A DNA stretch of 64,000 nucleotides from NCBI GenBank assembly GCA_009746045.1, contig RPFO01000132.1, positions 889,090 through 953,089 on the forward strand. The letters are read 5' to 3'. The translations under genes were made by a program, and so were the position numbers. Origin of the DNA: Mesostigma viride (taxonomy: Eukaryota > Streptophyta > Mesostigmatophyceae > Mesostigmatales > Mesostigmataceae). Of the stretch, positions 52,651 through 62,401 are shown in pieces (positions within the stretch are counted from its first letter, which is position 1; every line of letters begins with the position of its first letter). The notes beneath the pieces were generated by a model that saw nothing but the letters and a program-made list of their open reading frames with translations, was not told the DNA's origin and ran no database searches.

Positions 52651-53036
52651 TTGTCACCTTGCAGAACTGTCAACTCATGAAAACTCAGTGTTTAGGTACG
52701 AGATATGTAAACATTTGCTATGCATGCCCCAAACTAGTTCCAATATCATAAGGGAACCATCGAGATCTCTGGTAACCATCGGTATCTCGTCTTACTTACT
52801 ATAGTTCCAATATCATAAGGGAACCATCATCCGCTGTCTCAAACTCAAACACATCTTTGGCTTTGCCACAGCCCGCCACGTCTGCCGTCATACCCAAATC
52901 TAATAAAATACCCAAATCTGGCTCGGTAAATGACCCTTGCACAGCCTACCATGCGGCATGGTTACTAAGGATGCATCTCCCCCCCATTAGGCCTCGTGTC
53001 ACTAGGTCGATCAATCATTAAAGTTAATATACTAAG
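52651..53036. other. CDC73 3' flank
   Basis: A 26-bp segment, AGTTCCAATATCATAAGGGA plus ACCATC, occurs twice (about 52736 and 52803). The flank holds no gene. AT-rich sequence near 53020 may contain the CDC73 polyadenylation region. Confidence 0.45.
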
Positions 53037-56000
53037 TCAATAGTCCACGTTGGGCACCATCTTGGGGTACAGGCAGCCGACTGACTTGTCAATTTCCTGC
53101 CAAAACTCCATCGCTGAACTGTGATCCCGGTGCCGTGTGTTGCGGTAGATCTGTGGGGGGAGTGAGCACAACCATTTAGTATGTGGGGCAGGCATCGCAC
53201 AGGGTTCAGGTTCGGGTTCGGGTTCAGGTTCGGGTTTGGGTTCTGGTTTGGGTTCGGGTTCCAGGTTTTGGTTTGGGTTCGGGTTTGGGCTCGGGTTCGG
53301 GTTTGGGTTCAGGGGTGCCACTTGGACAAGGGCAAGGAGGTGCCAGGAACATGGCTGTCATCTCTGGACCATGGATATTTCTCATCCCAGGCAAGAGGAA
53401 GCAGCATGAGATGAGCCGGAGCGTGGAACTTGTGTCACAGTAGGCACCGTTACAGACGAGCAGCGGATGGTGTCCCAACTTCATGCGGTGTATCGGACCA
53501 TGCGGCCTGCTAATCCTGAATGCCCACACAGCCAGGCATCATAAGATATAGCGGATCTAGTTACGGCAACGAATCACCGCAACCGATCAGGACAACCGAC
53601 ATCCACAGTAAGCCACCAGTCAACCACAGCTACTATCCAAGGCGACCAACCCTAGTCACGCCGGTGAACGATTCCCACCAAACAACCCATCCGACCACAC
53701 ATCGCCATGATCATCTCGCACCATCCACCCATTGAACCACCCATCACCAACCAATCATGCCACGCACCGTCATGACCAGTACGTTCCACGCGCGCACTTT
53801 GGTGGAGTCGGACATCTTGTCATCGTCGAAGCGGAAGAAAAAGCCGCGAGCTGCTCCCCGGAAGCAAAAGCGAGCATGGCAAGGAAAGCGAGCATGACAA
53901 GAAAGCGAGCATCACAAGGAAGCGAGCATGACAAAAAAGCAAGCATGACAAGGAAGCAAGCATGACAAGAAAGCAAGCATGACAAGGAAGCAAGCATGAC
54001 AAGGAAGCGAGCATGACAAGGAAGCGAGCGTGACAAGGAAGCAAGCATGACAAGGAAGCAAGCATGACAAGAAAGCAAGCATGACAAGGAAGCAAGCATG
54101 ACAAGGAAGCAAGCATGACAAGGAAGCGAGCATGACAAGGAAGCGAGCATGACAAGAAAGCAAGCGTGACAAGGAAGCAAGCATGACAAGGAAGCAAACA
54201 TGACAAGGAAGCAAGCATGACAAGGAAGCAAGCGTGACAAGGAAGCAAGCGTGACAAGGAAGCAAGCATGACAAAAAAGCAAGCATGACAAGGAAGCAAG
54301 CATGACAAGGAAGTAAGCATGACAAGAAAGCAAGCGTGACAAAAAAGCAAGCATGACAAGGAAGCGAGCATGACCAGGAAGCAAGCATGACAAGGAAGCG
54401 AGCATGACAAGGAAGCAAGCATGACAAAAAAGCAAGCATGACAAGGAAGCGAGCATGACAAGGAAGCAAGCATGACAAGGAAGCGAGCGTGACAAAAAAG
54501 CAAGCATGACAAGGAAGCGAGCATGACCAGGAAGCGAGCATGACAAGGAAGCAAGCATGACAAGGAAGCAAGCATGACAAGGAAGCAAGCATGACAAGGA
54601 AGCAAGCATGACAAAAAAGCAAGCATGACAAGGAAGCGAGCATGACAAGGAAGCGAGCATGACAAGGAAGCGAGCATGACAAGGAAGCAAGCATGACAAA
54701 AAAGCAAGCATGACAAGGAAGCGAGCATGACAAGGAAGCAGGCATGACAAGAAAGCAAGCATGACAAGGAAAGCGAGCATGACAAAAAAGCAAGCATGAC
54801 AAGGAAGCAAACATGACAAGGAAGCAAGCATGACAAGGAAGCGAGCATGACAAGGAAGCAGGCATGACAAAAAAGCGAGCATGACAAGGAAGCGAGCATG
54901 ACAAGGAAGCGAGCATGACAAGAAAGCAAGCATGACAAGGAAGCAAGCATGACAAGGAAGGGAGCATGACAAGGAAGCAAGCATGACAAGGAAGCAAGCA
55001 TGACAAAAAAGCAAGCATGACGAGGAAGCAAGCATGACAAAAAAGCAAACAAGCATGGCGGGCAACCATGCGCAGTGATGGAAGCAAACGCACACACAGG
55101 CGTGTTTTGAAGCGTTGAGACCAAGGTTGTAGAGTGACTATTGAAGGTTGTATTACTATTACAATAATTTTCATTATTATAATAGTGAAACCATGAGGTT
55201 AAGGTCTATAATGATAAGGTTTTACCATCATTATAATCTATATGATTAATTTGGCAAGGTGGGGGTCATCCCGCACTATACAGGGCATTGCGGAGTACCC
55301 CCCAACCAAAACGAACCGGAGTGACTGCCCACCACTCCGCGCGAAGCGCCCAGCGAGCGCAGCGAGCGGCGAGCGAAGCGAGCACCGTACTGTTCAGCGG
55401 GCCGCGAGCGAAGCGAGCACCGTACTGTTCCCCTCTCCGGAGCGCAGCGAAGGACCACGTACCACGAACTACACGTTACTCCGGAGCGAAGCGAAGGAGC
55501 ACGATGTACCACGAACTACGCGTAGCGGGCAGTCCCTCTACAACTGCCCAAAAGGTCTCTCTACCGACCCAAAGTGACTTTTTTTGGCTGGGCGAAGCCA
55601 GCGGGTCACACTAGTTGTTGTTATTATTGAAGCCTTGAGATGAAGGTTGTATAAGACATGGCAACTGCCGCAGAGCCGGGCACACGATCCTATGGGGCAC
55701 GCGTGCGGACCCAGGAGAAGGAGAAGGATGCCCTTCCCCGCTTTAAAGCCATGCCGGTTTGCCGACGACGTACCTGACAGCTGTCCCTCATTACCGCATG
55801 CTTTTGCGTCGTCAGATGCTAGTATACATTGTAAATGTGCACACCATACACATCGAAAAGCGTGAACCACCAGCCACAATACGTCCCTCCACAGTAGCCA
55901 TCAAACCAGAATGGCAGACCAACAAAGTACTACCCGCCCATGAACAGAGCTACAAACCCCAAAGCTGTGTTCATCTCTGAGTTGTAACGGTCACAACACA

Positions 56001-57385
56001 ACGACACGACCGGGAGACATCCCAGGCATCCCATGCATAACAACTACGGCAGTTACTAACCCCTACAACTTTGAGCATGCCTGGCAATCGATGGGGCAAC
56101 AAGCAGCACATCTGCGGACATACCTCTGCGAAACACCTCCACGATGCCGCCATCCTTGAACCAAGGCCAGCCCTTGAACTGCCACTCCTTGCCGGCGGTG
56201 ACGATGCCAACCACCAGCTTCCTGCGGCCACCAGCACAATGCATACCGAGGGGGTGGGTGGGTATGGGGGGGTGGGCACACACCACATGCAGGGGGCAGG
56301 AAGTGACGGGCCATGGATGAGGAATGGGAGGGAACACGCCACCCAAACGTAAAATGGAGACAGGTCTGTCAACAATAGAAACGGCTTTCAAAAGGAGTTG
56401 CCTCCCGAAGCACAATTTCTCGCCCTGCACGGGCCTTGTTGGACAAGAGAACATGGCGAGGCAGGCAACCACCACCCAGGTGGGGGTGAAGAACAGCCAC
56501 CCCAGGGCAGGCCATGTCGGCACGCACCACTGCTCCTTCTGCAGTCCCGTGACGTTGTCGGTGACCTGGTAGGTGACCTCCCGGTTGCGCCCAATCGACC
56601 GCTTGATGAGCATGGAGGAGGCCTTGGCCTGGGCGGCGCCGGCTGGTTCCAGTTGCTGCCATGGAACAAACCTGAGGCCGGGGGGGCAGGAGAAGAGGAT
56701 GTGGGCGGGTAGGTGCACCAGAGGAACGGGCACCGAACAGCAGGTGACTCTTACTACTGTTAGCGGTTCAATAGTTGCAGTATAAAATGATGTACAGGGT
56801 GGGCGATGTCCAGAGGGCAAGGAGAGGGCGAAGAGGCGCCTGGCCTAGCCGCAAGGGCATCCCCGACCACCGAACAGCACCGATCCCCACAAAAAAACAG
56901 GATGATGCATCCAGGCATCCATGCAGGTTTCCACTGATGGTTGAGACCCAGAACATGGGCCAGCAGATAACATACCCGTCTCACAACTGAAGATAGACAA
57001 TCCTTGCCCACCCACCCACCTTCTTTCCCGTCCCCCCCCCCGCAGCCCTCCCCCCCCCAACCAGCCCTCCACCCCCTGCTGTACTCCTTCCCCTGCCCTA
57101 CTACACCCCCTGCCCTACTCCACCCACCTGCCCCACACCTACCTGCTCTACTCCACCCACCTGCCCTATTCCACCCACCTACTCTACTCGACCCACCTGC
57201 CCCACACCTACCTGCTCTACTCTACCCCCTGCCCTACTCCACCCACCTAACCTACTCCGCCCCCTGCCCTACAGCCCCCCACCTGCCCTCCTCCAGGAAC
57301 TCCTTTGCGTTGAGCATGTTGATCATGGACGCGTAATACGGTGGCACGACAATGATCGGGTGGCCCTTCTTGGCGCCCGAGGAAG

Positions 57386-57470
<85 letters not shown>

Positions 57471-60400
57471 TGTGTGTGTTGGTGGAAGGGAGGAGGAAGG
57501 GGGGAGGGGAGGGGAGGAGGGAAGGGGGAGGGGTGGACGCATAGGAAAGCGACCCATGCACACACACAGACAGGCACACACGCACACACAGGCACACACA
57601 CAGGCACGCACACGCGCACACACGCAGGCACACACGCACACAGGTGTCAGGATACTGGCAGCGATCAGGGTACTGCAACACGAGGCGTGGCAAGGGCCAT
57701 CCCTCGTCAAAAGAGTTCCCATTCAAGTCGCATTCAATTTGGATCCACAGTCGGATTCAAGTTCCCTGGTTCTACAACAGGTGCCCGCAGCAACCAGGAT
57801 ATTGACAGCCACCAGGGTATCAGCAAATAGGGGCGAGCGAATGGGGCGATCAGTCAGGGAGCAATCCACGGGTGCCCAATCGAGTGCTCAAGCGGGCCCG
57901 CATGAAAAATTGCCCGTGTCAATGTTGTCACATGGTGTCGTACGATGTTGCCACAAGATGTCAGCGGAGCCACACGCAAAGGACAAGGACCATGGCCCAA
58001 CAAATACTGGGGCCGTTGCCCTTGAAAATTGGACAACTTGCACACAGAGATCGCCACAGTTCCTGGGGGGGGGGGGGTAAATACTGGTGCATAGTTGGGG
58101 GAAGGGAAGTACATGCCAGATTGGGCGTACAGGTACGTGCTAGATTATGCACATGTCCAAACCGCGGGGCTGTGCATAGACACGCATGACAGCAAGGGCC
58201 ACCCTGCCAGCCCCAACAAGGATGATGCACAAAAATTACCACAGCAGAAGGCCTAACAGGACGCTGCAAGAAAGAAATAAAAACTGCAAACCGTGCCCAG
58301 GATGACCCCAGGCAAGTGCCTTGCGCACGGTTGCCCTGTGAAGCGATTGTGCCATCACTCACTTAAGACCAGCCCCCCAAGGGGAGAAACCCTGTCACTC
58401 ACCCTGGATGGCAGCCGCGTGCCGGTCATTGTGGGACGCGTGGGGCGGCGCTGTGAGGACGCGTGAGGGCGGCGCGGGGCGCGGCCCCGATGCGGATGCG
58501 GGCGCGGGCGCGATGGGTGCTGCTGCATGGGCATCCGGTTTGCGGTTGCCGAACCCTCCCAATGTGTCGATACCCAGGTCCTCCGCATCTGTGGTGGTCC
58601 ACACAGGCCAAGACAAGAGGAAGAGGAAGGGGGCAAGACCAAGACAAGAGGAAGATGGGGCAGGACCATGCATGGGACCAGGAAGGGGAATACGGGTGGG
58701 GGAATGCCACAGAGGATATCAATACCCAGGGGGGGGGTCCTCGGTATGGGGCAACAACACGAGCACACAGAAAGCAGCAGCATGAGCACATGGTACGCCG
58801 TCGCAGCAAGAGGAAGGGGGAGGAAACGTAAGGAAAGGCACATCAGGCGCAACGAAAGGCGCATCAGGCACAAGGTGCTGCTTCTAAATTAGGTGTCAAC
58901 GCCCAGCTCCCCCGCATCTGTGGCTGTCAAAGAAGGGGTGCACAGGACAGGGGGCACAAGGATAAGGGCGTGCGAGCAGGGCCACGGCAAGGCTGCACAA
59001 GGAGCCGGCCATGCGGGGCATCACTACCAAGGATCAGGCAAGGCGATGGGATGCGGTTACTGCAGCACACGACCTGCAGCCGCAACGATAGGCAGGATAC
59101 CCCGTCGACGCACCATGAAACCCTTTGACACCCCCCCCCCTCCCTCCCCCCTTCCCTTCCCCCCTCCCTCCCCTCTGCCCCCCCTCTTCCCTCCTTAATC
59201 TTGCCCCTCTTCCCTGCACAACCCGCCCCTGCTGTGCCTTCACCTGTCACCCCAGCTGGTACGAAACCTGGCATGCCCTCCTAGGCTTTGCAGGGACGAT
59301 CACTTGACAGGGGTTCGAACCCATCACTCCAGCGCCCCCACGCCCACCCACCCTTGATGGTTCTGCACACCCACAGATATAATGCGAGAACGAACCGTTG
59401 GTGTCGCCGATTCCATACAACCGCACACGCACCGTTGGTGCGCAGATATGACTTCCAGAACTGCCCCTCCTCCTCCTCCCCGTAGCGGTGCCGCCCTTGG
59501 CCCGCCACGGGCAGCCGGCGGTCCGCCGGCGCGGGCCCCTTCCCGCCCCCACCCTCCTTGCCTCCCCCATGCGCCCTGCGGTCGTCGTCCGCAGGCTTCT
59601 TGACAGGTGGAGGCTTCTCGTCGGCAAGCTTGAGCACACGCTCCAAATTCTGATGAAGCCACAGTGACGATGGCCAAGAAGACGACATGTGGCGGGTAAG
59701 GGGCACGTGCGGCGACGTGCGGCAATGTGAGAGATTGTGAGGGGCATGAGGTCAGGACGGGTGGGAGGGATAGGTGGGGTAAAAGCGGTGTAAGGGGTTT
59801 GCACGCTTCACGCCGCAGGTTCCCATGAACACACCAAGAGACAAGCCACAAAGGGACCATGACTACGAGCCCCATACACCCTTCAGGATCCAAGACCGAG
59901 CAGAGCCGCCAAGGACCCCCATGTGGTTGCCACAAGGCGAACAACGAAGCAGACGCACGCGTGGTAGACACTCCCAATGTGGACCATCGCAATGCTCCGC
60001 GAACCTGTGTATGCTCCCCACCGACATCACGAACACTGCCACCACCGAACCTGTGTATGCTCCCCACCGACATCACGAACACGGCCACCAGCGCCACCAC
60101 CGCCAGCGCCACCACCACCACCACCACCAGCGCCACCACCGCCAGCGCCACCACCACCACCACCTGCCACCAACCTTTGAGACCTCTGCTCCCACCCTGT
60201 ACTTACTGGGGCATGTTCCCCCCCCGGTCCCCTCCCCCCGCCCCATCCCTCCACGGCGCCCCCCCCCCCGACACCCCCCACCCCACCTTCGCGGGCCCCT
60301 AACACAACCGCCTTTCTACCCCCCTCACCTTCTTGGGCATTCCCCAGCCAGGCACCTACCTTCTTGGGCGTGAGCAGCATGCTGGTGCGGTCGAGCAGGC

Positions 60401-62401
60401 TACTCTCGCGCTCCATAATGAGCGATGTGGGCGACTTGGGCACGGTGATGCCGGCGACGTCCCCCTGCTCGCATGGGGCAGCCAGGGCATATGCAGGGCA
60501 TGGTGGGTTGGGCAAGGGACGCGGGTGTGGATGAAACTCTATGATTAGCACGAGGCATGCGCATGTGGGCACACACTTGCTGTGCACATACTGCAATGCG
60601 TCACCTACGTCCGCCATCACATCCCCCTCAACCCTCCTCCATTCCTCTCGCCCTCCCCCTTCCTCACTCACCCTCACCCAATAATCTATCTCTGCACGTC
60701 CCCACCTCCACAACACCCATGAGCATCCCCTACCCCGCTGCCCTCTCCTCCTTACCTCCCTCTCATCTCCCCGTAATCATACTAGACTCCCCATCTACCG
60801 CTTGCTCTGAGTTCCCACCCCTCACCATCCAGTCACCCATGCTCCCCACTCCCCACTGCTCCTAGCCCCCCCCCTCTCAGCCCCCCAGGTCCATTAGCTC
60901 TTATCCCTCCCCTTCCCCTTGTCTATTGCCCTCTCTCCCCCTTATTGACCGCCCTCCCTGCCCCTTGTTTTTATTGCCCTCTCTCCCCCTTATTGACCGC
61001 CCTCCCTCCCCCTTGTTTTTATTGCCCTCTCTCCCCCTTATTGGCCGCCCTCCCTGCCCCTTGTTTTTATCGCCCTCTCTCCCCCTTGTCTATTGGCCAG
61101 TTCCCTCCCATCCTCCCCCATAACAGCCACCACATTCAGCCGCGCCTTGCCTCCCCCATATTCACTGAGATCATCGTTTTCGCCCCTCCCCACCCCGTCA
61201 CCAATGCTCCACACTCCCCGCCTCCCCCTTGTTTACCCTACTAGCCCCCTCCTCACCTCCCCCTTGTCGGCCGCCACGTCCAGCCGTGCCTTCTTGGCCT
61301 CCGGCGGCTCCGCTGGCTCCACGCGCGCCGGCTCGCGTTCGGGTGCAGAGGGAGTATCTTCCGGCTTCTTGGGCAAGGGGACGGGGGCGGGCACGGGCGC
61401 ATCCGCTTGGATGGCGTCTGTGGCATCCACCTCGCCGCGCAGGTACTGCAGCAAGTTACGCCTGTAGGTGTGTGTGGGCCGGGCCAAGTGCAAGGGAGGG
61501 GCGGGGGGCGTGCGGGGGAGAGGGATGAGGGAAGTACTTGAAGGTTGGGCAGGGGCCCTGGCGGGGTCCCAAACGCCAGGAAAGGGGCGAGGAAGGGGCG
61601 GGGGAAGGGGGGGGGGGCAGGGAAATGAAAGGGGGGTAGGGTGTTCGGAATGCAAGGGGGGCAAGGTGTTCCGAATGCAAGGGAAGCAGAGGTGGAAGCG
61701 GCGGGCAGCACAATCTCCCGAGCATGTCTACAGTATTTAGTATCGAAAACCAACCAACGCGGTTGCCTTGCGAAACACTAGACTCTTAAATCATGGGCAG
61801 GGAGATGCATCAAAGTGCCGGGGAACATTATTAGGATGGGAACATCATCGGTGTGGACCACTGGCGTGGCAACTGGGTACGGATGTCAGCAGCTAGTCGA
61901 GGGAGCGGGCAAAGCTCGCCGCTGCAAAGCCTAGGAAGACAACTAGCTTAGACAGAGCTGACAAGCTGGCTAGAGAGAAAGCAGCTAGAGCAGACGGCAG
62001 AAAGGTTCGCCCATGCTTCCTTCCTTCCTTCCCTCCTTTCTTCATGTGGCTCATTTGGGAGAGTCACGAAGAACATGATAGCACGTGGCAAAGGGATAAG
62101 GAGCTTACTCCTGACCAGCGTTTTACCTGTCGACCAGAGAGACGGGGGGGATGTTGTCTTTCTTCGCATCCCTGAGGTAGGCGGTGTACTGGAACCCGGC
62201 CTCGTTGGCCTCGGCGTACTTGACGCAGTACCAGACGGCGGCCAGGGTGTAGAAGCTCTTGGTGGCCGTACCCATGTAGGACGTCGGCGCGTCCTTGTTG
62301 AAGGCGATCTCATTCCCGAAGCAGAGCGTGTCACCAAGCAAGGCTACCTCCCCGAGCCTCTTGCTCGACGTGTACTCTCGTAAGAGTGTAAGCGGATCCA
62401 T
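53037..62401 (-). CDS. CDC73: CDC73 / parafibromin, Paf1-complex subunit, ten exons
   Basis: Cdc73 is a subunit of the Paf1 complex, which travels with RNA polymerase II and supports elongation, histone modification and 3' processing. Exons: 62401-62127, 61461-61257, 60464-60360, 59649-59433, 58588-58403, 57385-57283, 56671-56528, 56221-56124, 53850-53768, 53150-53037. All nine introns are GT-AG and phases join exactly, giving 509 codons plus stop. The N-terminus (MDPLTLLREY, SFYTLAAVWYCV, NIPPVSLVDRRNLLQYLRGE) matches the Cdc73 N-terminal domain. EAKKARLD suits its nuclear signal, and NLERVLKLADEKP and DLGIDT its middle. HPIIVVPPYYASMINMLNAK, TYQVTDNVTGLQKEQW, WQFKGWPW, FFFRFDDDK, RAWNV and RHRDHSSAMEFWQEID form the Ras-like C-terminal domain (about 335-509). 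Length is close to human (531) and above Arabidopsis (about 415). Confidence 0.94.
53196..53320. repeat. (GGGTTC)n-type hexanucleotide array in CDC73 intron 9
   Basis: About 20 imperfect GGGTTC/GGGTTT/AGGTTC units end about 45 bp upstream of the exon 10 acceptor (53151-53152). The transcribed strand reads GAACCC. Confidence 0.92.
53876..55052. repeat. 17-bp minisatellite, about 69 copies, in CDC73 intron 8
   Basis: The plus-strand unit is AAGGAAGCAAGCATGAC, with variants AAGAAAGC, AAAAAAGC and GCGAGC. It begins about 25 bp upstream of the exon 9 acceptor (53851-53852). In the transcript the unit is pyrimidine-rich (CTTCCTTGTCATGCTTG as RNA-sense DNA). Because the unit is 17 bp and has no minus-strand stop in any frame, all three minus frames stay open for over 400 codons. 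These are not genes. Confidence 0.95.
55330..55600. repeat. Short palindromic GC-rich repeats of organelle type in intron 8
   Basis: Clustered GAGCGAAGCGAGC, GCGAGCGCAGCGAGC and GGAGCGAAGCGAAGGA elements, plus the hairpin GGCTGGGCGAAGCCAGC. Similar SDR palindromes fill some chlorophyte mitochondrial and plastid genomes. The flanks (55140-55250) are AT-rich. A nuclear copy of organelle DNA is possible but no organelle gene is seen. Confidence 0.6.
57085..57282. repeat. CCACCTGCCC-type array in CDC73 intron 6
   Basis: Irregular units of about 20 bp (CTACTCCACCCACCTGCCC) start right at the exon 6 donor and make the 5' part of intron 6 G-rich in the transcript. Confidence 0.8.
57387..57471. repeat. 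(TG)n microsatellite forming the intron 5 acceptor
   Basis: About 42 TG dinucleotides, with one interruption near 57467. In the CDC73 transcript this is (CA)n, which runs directly into the acceptor CACAG|CTTCC of exon 6 at 57386-57385. Confidence 0.95.
58888..58924 (-). other. Decoy copy of the CDC73 exon 5 acceptor and start
   Basis: On the minus strand, CCACAG then ATGCGGGGGAGCTGGGC copies the true exon 5 start (CCACAG then ATGCGGAGGACCTGGG) about 320 bp further upstream in intron 4. Joined to exon 4 it would read DAGELGVDT and then a TAA stop. Confidence 0.7.
60001..60175. repeat. Tandem repeats in CDC73 intron 3
   Basis: Two copies of a 46-bp unit (starting GAACCTGTGTATGCTCCCCA at 60001 and 60047), followed by GCCACCACC-type trinucleotide repeats to about 60175. 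Confidence 0.88.
60915..61095. repeat. 48-bp tandem repeat in CDC73 intron 2
   Basis: Three to four copies of a unit containing TTATTGACCGCCCTCCCT and TGTTTTTATTGCCCTCTCTC, at about 60940, 60988 and 61036. Confidence 0.9.

Noticed and set aside
53037..53150. Exon read as citrate-synthase-like (ending PNVDY)
   Set aside because: The preceding residues (RHRDHSSAMEFWQEID), the phase-matched acceptor and the order after exon 9 fit the Cdc73 C-terminus better.
53196..53320. GGGTTC/GGGTTTG array as interstitial telomere repeat
   Set aside because: The unit is a degenerate hexamer rich in GGGTTC, not TTTAGGG or TTTTAGGG. It lies inside an intron.
53770..55174. Three overlapping minus-strand open frames of more than 400 codons (Cys/Leu/His/Ser-rich)
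   Set aside because: They are produced by the 17-bp minisatellite, whose minus strand lacks stops in all frames. The segment is intron 8 of CDC73.
57247..57830. Val/Cys- and His/Thr-repeat open frames around the TG run
   Set aside because: They translate the (TG)n microsatellite in all frames; only the exon 6 part (57283-57385) is real coding sequence.
59310..59340. tRNA-like B box (GGGGTTCGAACCC) in CDC73 intron 4
   Set aside because: No A box or cloverleaf partner on either strand; may be chance or a SINE trace.
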